Notes under the pieces: model-generated
Told to the model about the DNA's origin: nothing
Database searches by the model: none
Seen by the model: only the letters and a program-made list of their open reading frames with translations
Position numbers and translations under genes: made by a program
Shown here: positions 1 to 8,698 of the stretch, piece after piece
How the letters are laid out: every line of letters starts with the position of its first letter
Position numbering within the stretch: position 1 is the stretch's first letter
From: Ignavibacteriota bacterium
Lineage (GTDB): Bacteria; Bacteroidota; Ignavibacteria; UBA10030; BY39
Assembly (NCBI GenBank): GCA_003327435.1
Contig: QOQV01000003.1
Location: 1-64,000, forward strand
Direction of reading: 5' to 3'
Length of the DNA: 64,000 nucleotides

Positions 1-317
1 CAGGTAATGCTGAGCGTTAGCGAAGCATCTGACTAAAATTCGTGAGCACCAGCGAAGCATCTGACATATTTGTTGATTTCCTTTGCGATCTTTGCGAGAA
101 AAACAAGAATCGAATCGGCTTTTCTGTCATGTTGAGCGAAGCGAAACATCTGACAATATTAAGTCAGATTCTTCACTCGTCCGTTTACCAACGGACTCAC
201 TCAGAATAACAAAGCCGAATTGTCATCCTGATCCGCCTCTGGCGGACCTGTCCGCCTTTGGCGGAGAAGGATCTGATTATACTCAGTCAGATTCTTCACT
301 CGTCCGTTTACCAACGG

Positions 318-471
318 ACTCACTCAGAAAGACAGTCGGCAGGTCATGCTGAGCGTTAGCGAAGCATCTGACATATTTGTTGATTTCCTTTGCATTCTTT
401 GCGATCTCTGCGAGAAAAACATGAAGCGAATTCGCCTTACTGTCATGTTGAGCGAAGCGAAACATCTGACA
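318..471. repeat. 154-bp direct repeat, copy 1
   Basis: This stretch is identical, base for base as read, to 512-665, giving a 194-base period. It spans the end of one inverted-orientation hairpin unit, a complete ATGCT/AGCAT unit, the CTTTGCG-type spacer and a complete ATGTT/AACAT unit. The similarity continues upstream to about position 291 with two mismatches. The first 160 bases of the window look like an older, diverged copy of the same block. Confidence 0.92.
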
Positions 472-511
472 GTGCTTCAGCCAGATTCTTCACTCGTCCG
501 TCTACCAACGA

Positions 512-665
512 ACTCACTCAGAAAGACAGTCGGCAGGTCATGCTGAGCGTTAGCGAAGCATCTGACATATTTGTTGATTTCCTTTGCATTCTTTGCGATC
601 TCTGCGAGAAAAACATGAAGCGAATTCGCCTTACTGTCATGTTGAGCGAAGCGAAACATCTGACA
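512..665. repeat. 154-bp direct repeat, copy 2
   Basis: Second perfect copy of 318-471. The identity implies recent duplication or gene conversion within the repeat cluster, since the surrounding units have diverged. After 665 the two copies part: copy 1 runs into an inverted-orientation hairpin and copy 2 into a different unit type. Confidence 0.92.
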
Positions 666-976
666 ACACGACCATTATCCTCCGCTCCGCTTCTAATGTC
701 ATCCGAGCATAGTGAAGGATCTGACAACACTCAATCAGATTCTTCACTCGTCCGTCTACCGACGGACTCGTTCAGAATGACAAAGTCGAACTGTCATCCT
801 GATCCGCCTCCGGCGGACCTGTCCGCCTTTGGCGGAGAAGGATCTGACTATAAACCACAAGCGAAGCAAAACATCCTACCATAACTTGAATTCCACCTCC
901 CCTTCTCTTAAATTTAATCAGAAATAAAAAAACGGATTCTATATGCATTTCTGTAAAAATAAAACAACATTTTCCC

Positions 977-981
977 GGAGG
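977..981 (+). promoter_or_regulatory. Ribosome binding site of the interrupted gene at 988
   Basis: GGAGG lies six bases before the ATG at 988. It is one of the few strong Shine-Dalgarno matches in the window and supports this long-leader start over an internal start nearer the lipoprotein signal. Confidence 0.6.
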
Positions 982-987
982 CGATAA

Positions 988-2484
988 ATGTTAAGGAAAG
1001 CAAGAGATGAACTGATAAGAAAATTAAACCATATCCAATCACTGCTTCAGGTAATCAAAAAACCACCTGATGATAAAATCTTCAATCTCAAATCTCCAAA
1101 TCTTCAAATCCTCAAATCCCTCATCACACTTCACCTGTTACTTATCACTGTTACAACCTTTTCGTGTCGCGAGCGAGTAACACCACCTGATATACCACCT
1201 TACATTCCGCCGATTGTTCTTGCAGTTGAGGACACATCCTGCACCGATGCATTCATAAGGATAAAGACGACGAAGGCATTTGACGGCGGAGTATTACAAC
1301 TCAGGCGCGAAGGTTCGACAAAGGTTGAGATAACAAACTTAAATACACAGCTCGACACACTGGTAATAGACGAAGGACTTCTGCCAAAGCGAGAGTATAA
1401 ATACAGAGCATACTGGATTGTAAACAGCACAGCTGTTGATTCGAGTATGGAGTTGATTGTAAGGACTATGGACACGACCAGTCACGACTTTAGCTGGGAG
1501 ATAACATATTTGGGAGATGGAGGTAACAGCATGCTTTACGATGTAGCTATAATAAACGACACGCTTGCGTATGCAGTGGGGGAGATACATTTGAAAGACA
1601 GTTTGGGGAATTGGGAACCGACACCGTATGGATTAGCAGTATGGAATGGGAGAGAGTTGAAGTTGAGAAAGCTTTTTGCACAGTATCCAGGTGTGCGGTC
1701 GCTTTCTCTGGTTAGGCCGCGTGGGATCTTTGCATTCTCAGAAATGAACATATGGTTTGCTGATGCAGATGTATTTTGGTGGGATGGTAAATCTCAGTTG
1801 TTGAAAGTTCATCAAGTTGTGAACACAATACTTTCTTCAGGCCAGTACGTAAACAAGCTCTGGGGTTCTTCAACTTCTAATATATATGCTGTTGGATACG
1901 GTGGTGCGATTGCACATTTCGACGGCGTACGCTGGCGGCGGATTGAAAGCGGGACGGATGTGGACTTGACAGATATATGGGGAAGTCCAGACGGAAGCAT
2001 TGTTTGGGCGTGCGGATATTATGATGATAAAGTCGGAACTTATTTATTTAAATATAATGGTATTAAATGGGAATTAGCTTATGATGGCTCATACACAGAA
2101 TTTATTTTAAGAGACGATTCAATTTCTGGATCTATAAGTAGTGTTTTCACATTGAATAAGAGGAAAGTATTTCTTGCAACGAATGCTGGTATTTATGAAA
2201 GCACATCAAACATAACTGGAAAAGCTAAAAGAATTTCTTTTACTTCGAGCTAGTTTCCCGGCTTTCCATATAGACTTAGAGGAATTAGTCACAATGATAT
2301 GTTTGTATCTGGTAACTATTATATGTTAGCACATTATAATGGTGTTTCAATGAAATATTATGATAACTTATCGGGTTATGGAAAACTACTTTCAGTGTAT
2401 CAAAAGGGGAACATAGTAATTGCCGTTGGTTATTTGATGGACCCAATTCATCGCAAAGGTATAATAATAATAGGAAGGAGGTGA
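988..2484 (+). pseudogene. Secreted lipoprotein of the Ignavibacteria 'glucosyltransferase-like' family, interrupted by in-frame TAG
   Basis: The frame runs from ATG 988 to a TAG at 2251-2253 (421 residues). It then continues in the same frame, with no other stop, to TGA at 2482-2484, giving about 498 codons. Residues 1-42 are a charged leader. A hydrophobic stretch then ends in TFSC followed by PPDIPPYIPP, a lipoprotein-like signal and proline linker. A fibronectin-III-like segment follows, then beta-propeller-like repeats containing WGSS, YAVGYGG, IAHFDG and IWGS. The part after the stop has the same style (RGISHNDMFVSG, AHYNG, ending IIIIGRR), as expected for the last propeller blades. TAG is one base from TGG (Trp), so a nonsense mutation, sequencing error or read-through would all fit. 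Proteins of this family are often labelled glucosyltransferase without biochemical support. Confidence 0.8.
1081..1118 (+). repeat. Octamer-like tract (about YTCAAATC) inside a coding region
   Basis: Within the leader of the gene at 988, about five imperfect units ending in CAAATC or CAATC follow one another, three of them exactly eight bases apart (1095-1118). They encode FNLKSPNLQILKS. The tract looks like an intergenic simple repeat captured between the start codon and the lipoprotein signal. An 8-base unit would shift frame if copy number changed. Confidence 0.55.
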
Positions 2485-2619
2485 TAAATTCAAGTAAATA
2501 AAAAGGACCATTGTGTAGTGCACATTTTATTTTGCCCATATTAATTTAATTAGAAATTTTTTAAATCGTCTTATGATAATTGAATCTGGTAAAGTTGTGA
2601 AAATACAACTATCCTATTT

Positions 2620-4317
2620 TTAAAATTGTATCACAACATTTTCAATAGGCCAGCGTGCTCTTAAAGTAATTGTGTCTGGATATACTGTAAAAATTTCAGA
2701 AAATTCAAACGGTTTGATTTTACCAAAATCGTATTTTAAATTTCCATTTTTATCTAAGAACGCCTCTATTACATATTTCCCTTCTGGTAAATCATCAAAA
2801 CTAAACTCACCAACTTCGTTGGTCTTTAGCCACTCGACCTTTTGTTTAACTTTGCTTACATCAAAAATTTCAACCATAACATTTCTGTAATCCAATGCTA
2901 TTTTCTCACTCTTTACCTTTCCGCTTATTGAACTAAACTTACTTTTATCAACAGTTGAAAACTCTAAAACAAAAGTGCTATCCTTAATTGAATTATTATA
3001 AATATCTACTAAGGAATCTAACTCAATCTTTATTGTGTATTTCATTCTGGTTAAAAGTCTTTCTTCAGGTGTGAATTTTACTTTGAGTTTAGTTTCCCAA
3101 AAAAAATTGCATCTTAAAATATTCCCAGCTGAATCTAAAAGATGAAAACCATTTACAAAAGTATTTTGAAGAATTTCTTCATTAAATGAAATTAAAAACT
3201 CTTTATTTAATGGAACATTGTTTTCTTTATTTTTAATATTTTGAAACTCAAAAGATGGCGCTATGGTATCATTTATTCTTGAACCGTAAAAATCAATCTG
3301 ATTTTTTTCGGAAAACATCTCATTTCCAGCAGTATCACAGATTTCATTCACAGTAAGTTTATATATAATACTATCCTGATCATCAGTATGCAAAAGAAAA
3401 GTATTGGGACTAATCAGAAAATAAGATTTGGTTTGTAAAGAATCCTGATTCAAAGAATCAAAAATAAAAAATTTTGCAGATTCCTTAACAGGTTCACTAA
3501 ATATTACCTGGACCTGATTTTTATTTAACGATTTAACATTAACAATGTAAGGTCTTGTTGTATCTTCCTGAGTAAGTTTGAATTTTAAATTGTTGAAATA
3601 AATACTTGTATCTTGAAGCATGATATCAAATTGTGCAGTTCCATATTGATCAACCTGAGCATCGTACAACAAATTATTATAGACATCTCTTATTGCAAAC
3701 AATCTATATAATCCTGGAGCAAGATATTTTAAACTAAATGAACCATCTCTCGAAGTTTGAGAGAGGTAATCAGGTTTTCTTTGAGTTAAATCAAGAGTAT
3801 CAGAGAATTTATTCGATATTTTATATGCAAAAATTTTAATTGCTTCAGGTTTGTCGGCGTAAACTTTCCCCGTTATATAAAATGAGTCAATACTTTCACC
3901 TGTTGAAAATGGAAGAGCAAATGTTTCAGATAGATTATTTCCTCTTCTGTCCTTTGCTCCTGTACCGACTACCAGTATATATGTTGTATTTTCCCTGAGT
4001 TTTTCTTCAAAAGATATTTTGAGTTCCTTACCACTCCAATCAAATTCAAATATTCCCAGATCCGGTGATATAAAAATTGCTTCCTGAACACTTCTTTGCT
4101 CCATATATTTATCAAATTCCAGTAAAACTTTATTGCCTTTAAAAAAAGTTGAATTGGGTTTAGGTTCGGAAAAAATGATTTTAGGTGGTGTAGTATCTAA
4201 TGGTCCTCCGGGCGGAGGATATTGTCCTGCACATCTAATTAATACAAAAATTAAAACAGCAAAAAGTGAAACCAATAAAAAGTTCAGGTAAAACTTTTCA
4301 GTTTGAATTTTTTTCAT
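2620..4317 (-). CDS. Ig-like (Big_5/SbsA type) surface lipoprotein
   Basis: This 565-residue protein has an N-terminal membrane segment ending in LIRC at about residue 29, then GQYPPPGGPLDTTPP. That is the standard start of Bacteroidota Ig-like lipoproteins, with Cys29 the likely lipidated residue. A Big_5 domain follows at about residues 40-140 (PPKIIFSEPKP through LPFSTG). Two or more similar beta-sandwich segments come next (around DTTRPYIVNVKS and DTIAPSFEFQ). The C-terminal SISGKV segment and the part up to FLDKNGNLKYD resemble carboxypeptidase-regulatory-like folds. Its start overlaps the end of mltG by 20 bases, so it is the last gene of the tsaD operon. The role is presumably envelope structure or adhesion; no enzyme motif is visible. 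Confidence 0.82.
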   Translation of the reverse strand: MKKIQTEKFYLNFLLVSLFAVLIFVLIRCAGQYPPPGGPLDTTPPKIIFSEPKPNSTFFKGNKVLLEFDKYMEQRSVQEAIFISPDLGIFEFDWSGKELKISFEEKLRENTTYILVVGTGAKDRRGNNLSETFALPFSTGESIDSFYITGKVYADKPEAIKIFAYKISNKFSDTLDLTQRKPDYLSQTSRDGSFSLKYLAPGLYRLFAIRDVYNNLLYDAQVDQYGTAQFDIMLQDTSIYFNNLKFKLTQEDTTRPYIVNVKSLNKNQVQVIFSEPVKESAKFFIFDSLNQDSLQTKSYFLISPNTFLLHTDDQDSIIYKLTVNEICDTAGNEMFSEKNQIDFYGSRINDTIAPSFEFQNIKNKENNVPLNKEFLISFNEEILQNTFVNGFHLLDSAGNILRCNFFWETKLKVKFTPEERLLTRMKYTIKIELDSLVDIYNNSIKDSTFVLEFSTVDKSKFSSISGKVKSEKIALDYRNVMVEIFDVSKVKQKVEWLKTNEVGEFSFDDLPEGKYVIEAFLDKNGNLKYDFGKIKPFEFSEIFTVYPDTITLRARWPIENVVIQF

Positions 4318-5332
4318 TACTTACCTTAATACTATTTCTAATTTTACGATAATTGTTTACATTCTTAAGATGTTCCGAATAAGTGCGACTGAATATATGC
4401 CCTTCACTACCTGAAGCAACGAAGTAAAGGAAGTTGTGTTTTTCGGGATATAATGCAGCCAATATTGCAGCTTTTCCTGGATTGTTAATAGGTGTAGGTG
4501 GTAATCCAAGATAACGATATGTATTATATGGAGAATCAATTTTTAGATCTCTATATTTTAACAATCTAGGACCGTCTTCAAGTACATACTGAATTGTTGG
4601 ATCAGCCTGTAACAGCATTTTCTTTCTTAAACGGTTATAATACACACCTGCAATTCTTGCTTTCTCAGAATCAAGTCTTGTTTCGCCTTCTACAATCGAA
4701 GCAATTGTTAGTACTTCGTTTGTCGATAATCCAAGAACGCTGGCTCTTTTTTGAAGCGTGTCATTATAAACTTTCCAGAATTGCTGTAGCAACCTTGCAA
4801 TCACTTCTTCTTCTTCAGTTTGCCAGTAAAATTGATAAGTGTCAGGCATCAGATATCCTTCGAGAGATACTGCATCAATTCCTTGCTTTTTCGCAAAACC
4901 TTCATCATAAACCAATTCTACATATTTTGCTGAATCAATACCCAATTCCCTCGCAAAAATTCGAGCTTGCATTCTGGCAGTTAAACCCTCAGGAATTGTA
5001 ACATCTATTTTCATTGCGGATTCACCTGTTTTTAAACACCTCAAAACATCTGAATTTGTCATTTTCCCGTGAAATAAATATTTTCCGATCTTAACTTCTC
5101 TCTCCACTCCCCTGATTTTACCAGCAAGTACAAATAGAAACTTGTTTTTAATAATACCGTTCGCTTTAAGAGAATCCACAATTTGTGAAAAAGTCATACC
5201 TTTAGAAACTTTAAATACTTTTTCTCCTTCAAATCCCAGATACGCTTCAAATGCAAAATAATATAAACCAGCAGATATTATTATCATAATAGCAAGCAGG
5301 AGAGCTATAAAATGTTTGGTTTTCTTTTTCAT
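4298..5332 (-). CDS. mltG: Endolytic murein transglycosylase MltG (YceG-like)
   Basis: MltG cleaves nascent peptidoglycan glycan strands at the inner membrane and helps set glycan length. The 344-residue protein has one N-terminal membrane helix (residues about 8-28) and a LysM-like segment. The YceG catalytic domain carries ASIVEGET at about residues 213-220, whose glutamate is the family's catalytic residue. It is followed by AGVYYNRLRKKMLLQADPT, the PYNTYRYLGLPPTPINNPG block and the terminal LYFVA...FSRTYSEHL motif. All family hallmarks are present and the length is normal. Its start overlaps the stop of the upstream membrane-protein gene by four bases (ATGA), and its end overlaps the next lipoprotein gene. 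Confidence 0.95.
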   Translation of the reverse strand: MKKKTKHFIALLLAIMIIISAGLYYFAFEAYLGFEGEKVFKVSKGMTFSQIVDSLKANGIIKNKFLFVLAGKIRGVEREVKIGKYLFHGKMTNSDVLRCLKTGESAMKIDVTIPEGLTARMQARIFARELGIDSAKYVELVYDEGFAKKQGIDAVSLEGYLMPDTYQFYWQTEEEEVIARLLQQFWKVYNDTLQKRASVLGLSTNEVLTIASIVEGETRLDSEKARIAGVYYNRLRKKMLLQADPTIQYVLEDGPRLLKYRDLKIDSPYNTYRYLGLPPTPINNPGKAAILAALYPEKHNFLYFVASGSEGHIFSRTYSEHLKNVNNYRKIRNSIKVSNEKNSN

Positions 5333-7146
5333 TGTAAATTAGAGATCATTTGTTTTGCCTGTAAATGATTTGGATTTAAGCGGAGGGTATTTTCAAAAAA
5401 CAATTTTGCTTTATTATATTCCTTCGCCATCATAAATATTTTCCCAATCAAAAAATTAGTCCAGTCAAGATCTGGATAAAAACTAATAGATTGGTTTAAT
5501 AAAAACATAGCCCGCTGTACCTCACCAAGATTTAAAAAATACTCAGCTTCTTCATTAATTCTAACTATATCCTGTGGTACAAAATCTGAATTTTTAGAAT
5601 ATTCAAAAACTTCCATTACCTCAGGAGTACTTTCATTGGTTATGAAAATCGGATTTTGATTCTTAATATGAAACCAGTTACGCAATGTTGCAATGTGGGT
5701 AACTTTTTTTGAATTTAAAAATCTCTTCAATCTATCAAAACTACCAATGTTAGGTATCATCTCAGGACTAACTAAGCCGACCATATCAACTACCTGTAAA
5801 TTTGAATAATAAGCAATTGCACCTATATCGTGCGTTGCAATTATTGCCTGTTGAGGGAGGTTTTTGTTCAGCCATTTAGCTGTAGTTATTTGACGATCAT
5901 AAATATACTTCACATCTTCAATATATGTTTTTTTAAAACCCAGTGAAGCGTAAAAAAATTGTAAAGTGATTAAACCCAATATTATAATCGCAAACAATAA
6001 ATATTTTTTGTAACTTACGAAACTTTTGAACTTATCATAAATATAATTTAAAGTCAATATAATTCCATAAATACCAAGTACAAGATAAGCTGGGAAAACA
6101 GGGAAAAGATATCTTCCTTTCTGATACAGGTATGGCAGGAATAATCCATAAGCCAGTATCATTCCCAGTACCCAACCAGCGAAAATTAGTTTTTCATTTT
6201 GATTGCGAGTAATAATTTTATAAAGAATTACTAAAAAACCAACAATGCTAAACACACTTAATATAATTAAATCACTTTCAGTAAAAAGCTGATACAACTG
6301 ACCAAGGTAATTCACATTTCCACCTGAATAATATTTTATCTTTGCAGAGAAAGTATTTGGAAAAAATGTTCCCGATAGTGAATAATTAAAAATGAAATAT
6401 GAAATTGATAATATGATTAAAATTAACAAACTAACCTTTAGTTCATTTTTTTTCTGCAGGAAATTTCTCTCAGAAAATTTTTCTTTCATCCAGTATTTTT
6501 TATAAAGCCAATCTAACAAAACCACACCATTAAAAATCAAAGCTTCAGGTCTGACCCATAAAAATAAACCAGAGAAAATGGAGAATAAAATCCATTTATT
6601 TTTTTTATAATAATAAATTGAAGAAATGAGGAAAAATATTGCCATTGTGGTTTCCATTCCAGAAAGTGCTGCCCAATGTAGCTTCCACATAAATCCAAAA
6701 AATAAAGTTCCAAAAATTGTTATAAGAGTAGAGGACTGAAATTCTAAATTTAAAATGTAATAAAAATAGATGAGTGAAGCTATAAAAAAGATTATTCCAA
6801 TAGTATAACTTAAAACAAACTCATTACTCGTAAAATTAAAACCAATTGATAACAGAAAAGTATAAAGAGGAGCGGTTGAGCCAGAGGTTATGTTTGTATC
6901 TTTATAGTAAGAGAATGAACCGTAATGATTTAAATTTTTCGCAAACTGAAGATGAATCCAGGGATCATCAAGTGGAAAAGAAAAATATCCATTTGTTCGG
7001 TACGAATCCACTATCACAAAAATCAAATATGAAAATGCACAGAATATTATTACAAAAATTAAAATCTTCAGTGCTTTCGGAGATATCTTAATGTCGTGCA
7101 GCAAATTCTGACTTATTTGATTTTTAGCCACTTTTTTCATTTTCAA
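5329..7146 (-). CDS. GT-C-like multi-pass membrane protein with C-terminal TPR
   Basis: This 605-residue protein begins with a cytosolic stretch and a membrane helix, then the loop FPLDDPWIHLQFAKNL. A DD or DE motif in the first extracytoplasmic loop is typical of GT-C glycosyltransferases that use polyprenyl-phosphate sugars. About ten further hydrophobic helices follow to about residue 395, then a soluble domain. The last 80 residues (EEAEYFLNLGEVQRAMFLLNQS ... NPNHLQAKQ) are TPR-like. The substrate cannot be told from sequence. It sits between tsaD and mltG with four-base overlaps on both sides, so translation is probably coupled. A glycan-modifying role at the envelope is inferred. Confidence 0.7.
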   Translation of the reverse strand: MKMKKVAKNQISQNLLHDIKISPKALKILIFVIIFCAFSYLIFVIVDSYRTNGYFSFPLDDPWIHLQFAKNLNHYGSFSYYKDTNITSGSTAPLYTFLLSIGFNFTSNEFVLSYTIGIIFFIASLIYFYYILNLEFQSSTLITIFGTLFFGFMWKLHWAALSGMETTMAIFFLISSIYYYKKNKWILFSIFSGLFLWVRPEALIFNGVVLLDWLYKKYWMKEKFSERNFLQKKNELKVSLLILIILSISYFIFNYSLSGTFFPNTFSAKIKYYSGGNVNYLGQLYQLFTESDLIILSVFSIVGFLVILYKIITRNQNEKLIFAGWVLGMILAYGLFLPYLYQKGRYLFPVFPAYLVLGIYGIILTLNYIYDKFKSFVSYKKYLLFAIIILGLITLQFFYASLGFKKTYIEDVKYIYDRQITTAKWLNKNLPQQAIIATHDIGAIAYYSNLQVVDMVGLVSPEMIPNIGSFDRLKRFLNSKKVTHIATLRNWFHIKNQNPIFITNESTPEVMEVFEYSKNSDFVPQDIVRINEEAEYFLNLGEVQRAMFLLNQSISFYPDLDWTNFLIGKIFMMAKEYNKAKLFFENTLRLNPNHLQAKQMISNLQ

Positions 7147-8168
7147 AATTCTTCAATACTCAGGTTGGCTTTGGCTGTTAAATCAAAAGGTGATTTAATA
7201 TTTCTTACAAGTAACATTTCCCCAACAAATGCAGTCATTGCAGCATTGTCAGTGCAATATTCCATATCTGGAACAAATACTTTAATATTTTTTTCTTTTC
7301 CAATTTTAATTAATCGCTTACGGAGTTCAGAATTAGCGGATACTCCACCCGAGATTGCAATATTTTTCACATTAAATTTTTCTGCCGCTAAAAAAGTTTT
7401 ATTTACCAGAACTTCAACCACTGCTGACTGAAAACTTGCACATAGGTTTCTTAATTCATCTTGTGGAATTTTAATTATATTCACATCCGAATAATATTTT
7501 TTCTTTTTTAACCAATAAAGTACCGAAGTTTTAATCCCACTGAAACTAAATTCGAATCCTTCTTTATCAAGATACGCTCTTGGAAATTTTACATAATCGG
7601 GATTACCTTCAGAAGCAAGTTTATCTATTTGAGGGCCACCGGGGAAACCAAGTCCTAACATCTTTGCAACTTTGTCGTAAGCTTCGCCGGCTGCATCATC
7701 AAGTGTTTCACCCAGCAACCTGTGAATGAGAGGTTTTTCAACATACACTAACTGCGTATGTCCACCGGAAACTATCAGACAAACAAAAGGATAATCCAAC
7801 TCTTTGTGTGTTAAAAAATTTGAATACAAATGTGCATGCATATGATTAACACCTACCAGTGGGAGATTCAGTTGATATGCAAGCGCTTTAGCAAAATTTA
7901 AACCAACCATAAGTGCACCAATTAATCCCGGTCCATATGTAACTGCTATACCATCTATCTGGGATAAATCTGTTTTGCTTATCTGTAGAGCTTCGTCTAC
8001 AACAGGAATAATTAATTTTTGATGAGCACGAGATGCGAGTTCAGGAACTACACCACCATATTTTTTATGTATCAATTGTGAAGATATTATGTTGGATAAA
8101 ACTTCACCGTTGCTTAATACAGCTGCAGAAGTTTCGTCACAGGATGTTTCAATTCCAAGTATTTTCAT
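7143..8168 (-). CDS. tsaD: tRNA N6-threonylcarbamoyladenosine transferase TsaD
   Basis: TsaD transfers the threonylcarbamoyl group from threonylcarbamoyl-AMP to A37 of ANN-decoding tRNAs, working with TsaB and TsaE, neither of which lies in this window. The ASKHA-fold signatures are all visible: MKILGIETSCDETS at the start, GPGLIGALMVG, the metal-binding NHMHAHLYSNF (two histidines), VSGGHTQLV, GEAYDKVAKMLGLGFPGGP and the terminal ISGGVSANSELR and CTDNAAMTA. I chose the ATG at 8168 because the family begins MKILGIETS; an ATG two codons upstream (8174) is also possible. It heads a four-gene operon in which each junction overlaps. Confidence 0.96.
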   Translation of the reverse strand: MKILGIETSCDETSAAVLSNGEVLSNIISSQLIHKKYGGVVPELASRAHQKLIIPVVDEALQISKTDLSQIDGIAVTYGPGLIGALMVGLNFAKALAYQLNLPLVGVNHMHAHLYSNFLTHKELDYPFVCLIVSGGHTQLVYVEKPLIHRLLGETLDDAAGEAYDKVAKMLGLGFPGGPQIDKLASEGNPDYVKFPRAYLDKEGFEFSFSGIKTSVLYWLKKKKYYSDVNIIKIPQDELRNLCASFQSAVVEVLVNKTFLAAEKFNVKNIAISGGVSANSELRKRLIKIGKEKNIKVFVPDMEYCTDNAAMTAFVGEMLLVRNIKSPFDLTAKANLSIEEF

Positions 8169-8239
8169 ACACATAAAATAAGCATTTTTTTAATATACTT
8201 GCAACCTGGCTATAATTTTTTTATCTTATAGAAAATTTT

Positions 8240-8243
8240 GGAG
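8240..8243 (+). promoter_or_regulatory. Ribosome binding site fixing the start at 8250
   Basis: GGAG stands six bases before the ATG at 8250. A TTG at 8238 would open the frame four codons earlier but overlaps this site, so ATG 8250 is preferred. Confidence 0.6.
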
Positions 8244-8249
8244 AAACTT

Positions 8250-8696
8250 ATGAAAAAAACATTATTAATTTTGCTGATTATATTTACTTTGAATGTATAT
8301 TCGCAGGATAAAGGATTTGGTGTTGGTGTAATTATTGGTGAACCGACAGGTATCAGTCTAAAAAATTGGTTGAATACTAAAAATGCAATTGATGCTGGTT
8401 TTTCCTGGACCTTATACAAACCAGCACTTCATATTCATGTAGATTATCTCTGGCACTCATATAATGTTTTTAACACAAAAGAACGCATACCGCTATATTA
8501 TGGAGTTGGTGGAAGAATAAAATTTGGAAATAAAGACGATGCACGAATTGGTGTCCGGGGAGTAATTGGTGTGGATTTCTTTGTACGAAATGCACCAATT
8601 GATATTTTTATTGAAATAGCACCGATATTTGATTTAATTCCTTCAACTTCTATGAGTGGTAACGGTGGTTTGGGAATTAGATACTTTTTTAATTAA
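8250..8696 (+). CDS. Small outer-membrane beta-barrel-like protein
   Basis: The 148-residue product starts MKKTLLILLIIFTLNVYSQ, a clean signal peptide probably cut after YSQ. The rest is glycine-rich and amphipathic with alternating hydrophobic residues (GFGVGVIIGEPTGISLKNW, HIHVDYLWHSY, GIRYFFN). It ends in phenylalanine and asparagine, typical of small outer-membrane barrels. No specific function is recognisable. It is divergent from tsaD (about 80 bases between starts) and ends two bases before the stop of the convergent S9 peptidase gene. Confidence 0.75.
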   Translation: MKKTLLILLIIFTLNVYSQDKGFGVGVIIGEPTGISLKNWLNTKNAIDAGFSWTLYKPALHIHVDYLWHSYNVFNTKERIPLYYGVGGRIKFGNKDDARIGVRGVIGVDFFVRNAPIDIFIEIAPIFDLIPSTSMSGNGGLGIRYFFN

Positions 8697-8698
8697 AG

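Larger units (their letters stand above)
1..885. repeat. Cluster of about 15 palindromic intergenic repeats
   Basis: This gene-free block is built from short units of the form GTCAT-nn-TGA ... ATCTGAC whose ends pair as a stem. Examples are 7-33, 126-154, 222-277, 343-372, 442-470, 537-566, 636-664, 698-725 and 793-849. Inverted-orientation units lie at 163-210, 286-333, 482-527 and 735-781. Outer stems differ but stay paired: ATGCT/AGCAT, ATGTT/AACAT, ATCCT/AGGAT and ATTCT/AGAAT. Longer units carry inner stems such as GTCCGTT/AACGGAC and TCCGCC/GGCGGA. Spacers repeat a CTTTGCGATCTCTGCGAG-type sequence. Open frames here translate to CHVERSETS- or VMLSVSEAS-like strings, which are widespread spurious annotations and not proteins. 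Similar units are known from many environmental Bacteroidota-type genomes; their function is not established. Confidence 0.9.

Noticed and set aside
83-884. Open frames of 60-164 residues over the left-edge repeats
   Set aside because: They translate the hairpin repeats (CHVERSETS, VMLSVSEAS, HPDPPLADLSAFGGEGS) on both strands. Such strings are recurrent artefacts, with no ribosome binding site or domain.
1-885. CRISPR array
   Set aside because: Repeats are palindromic, unequal in spacing, occur in both orientations and share conserved rather than unique spacers. No cas gene is present.
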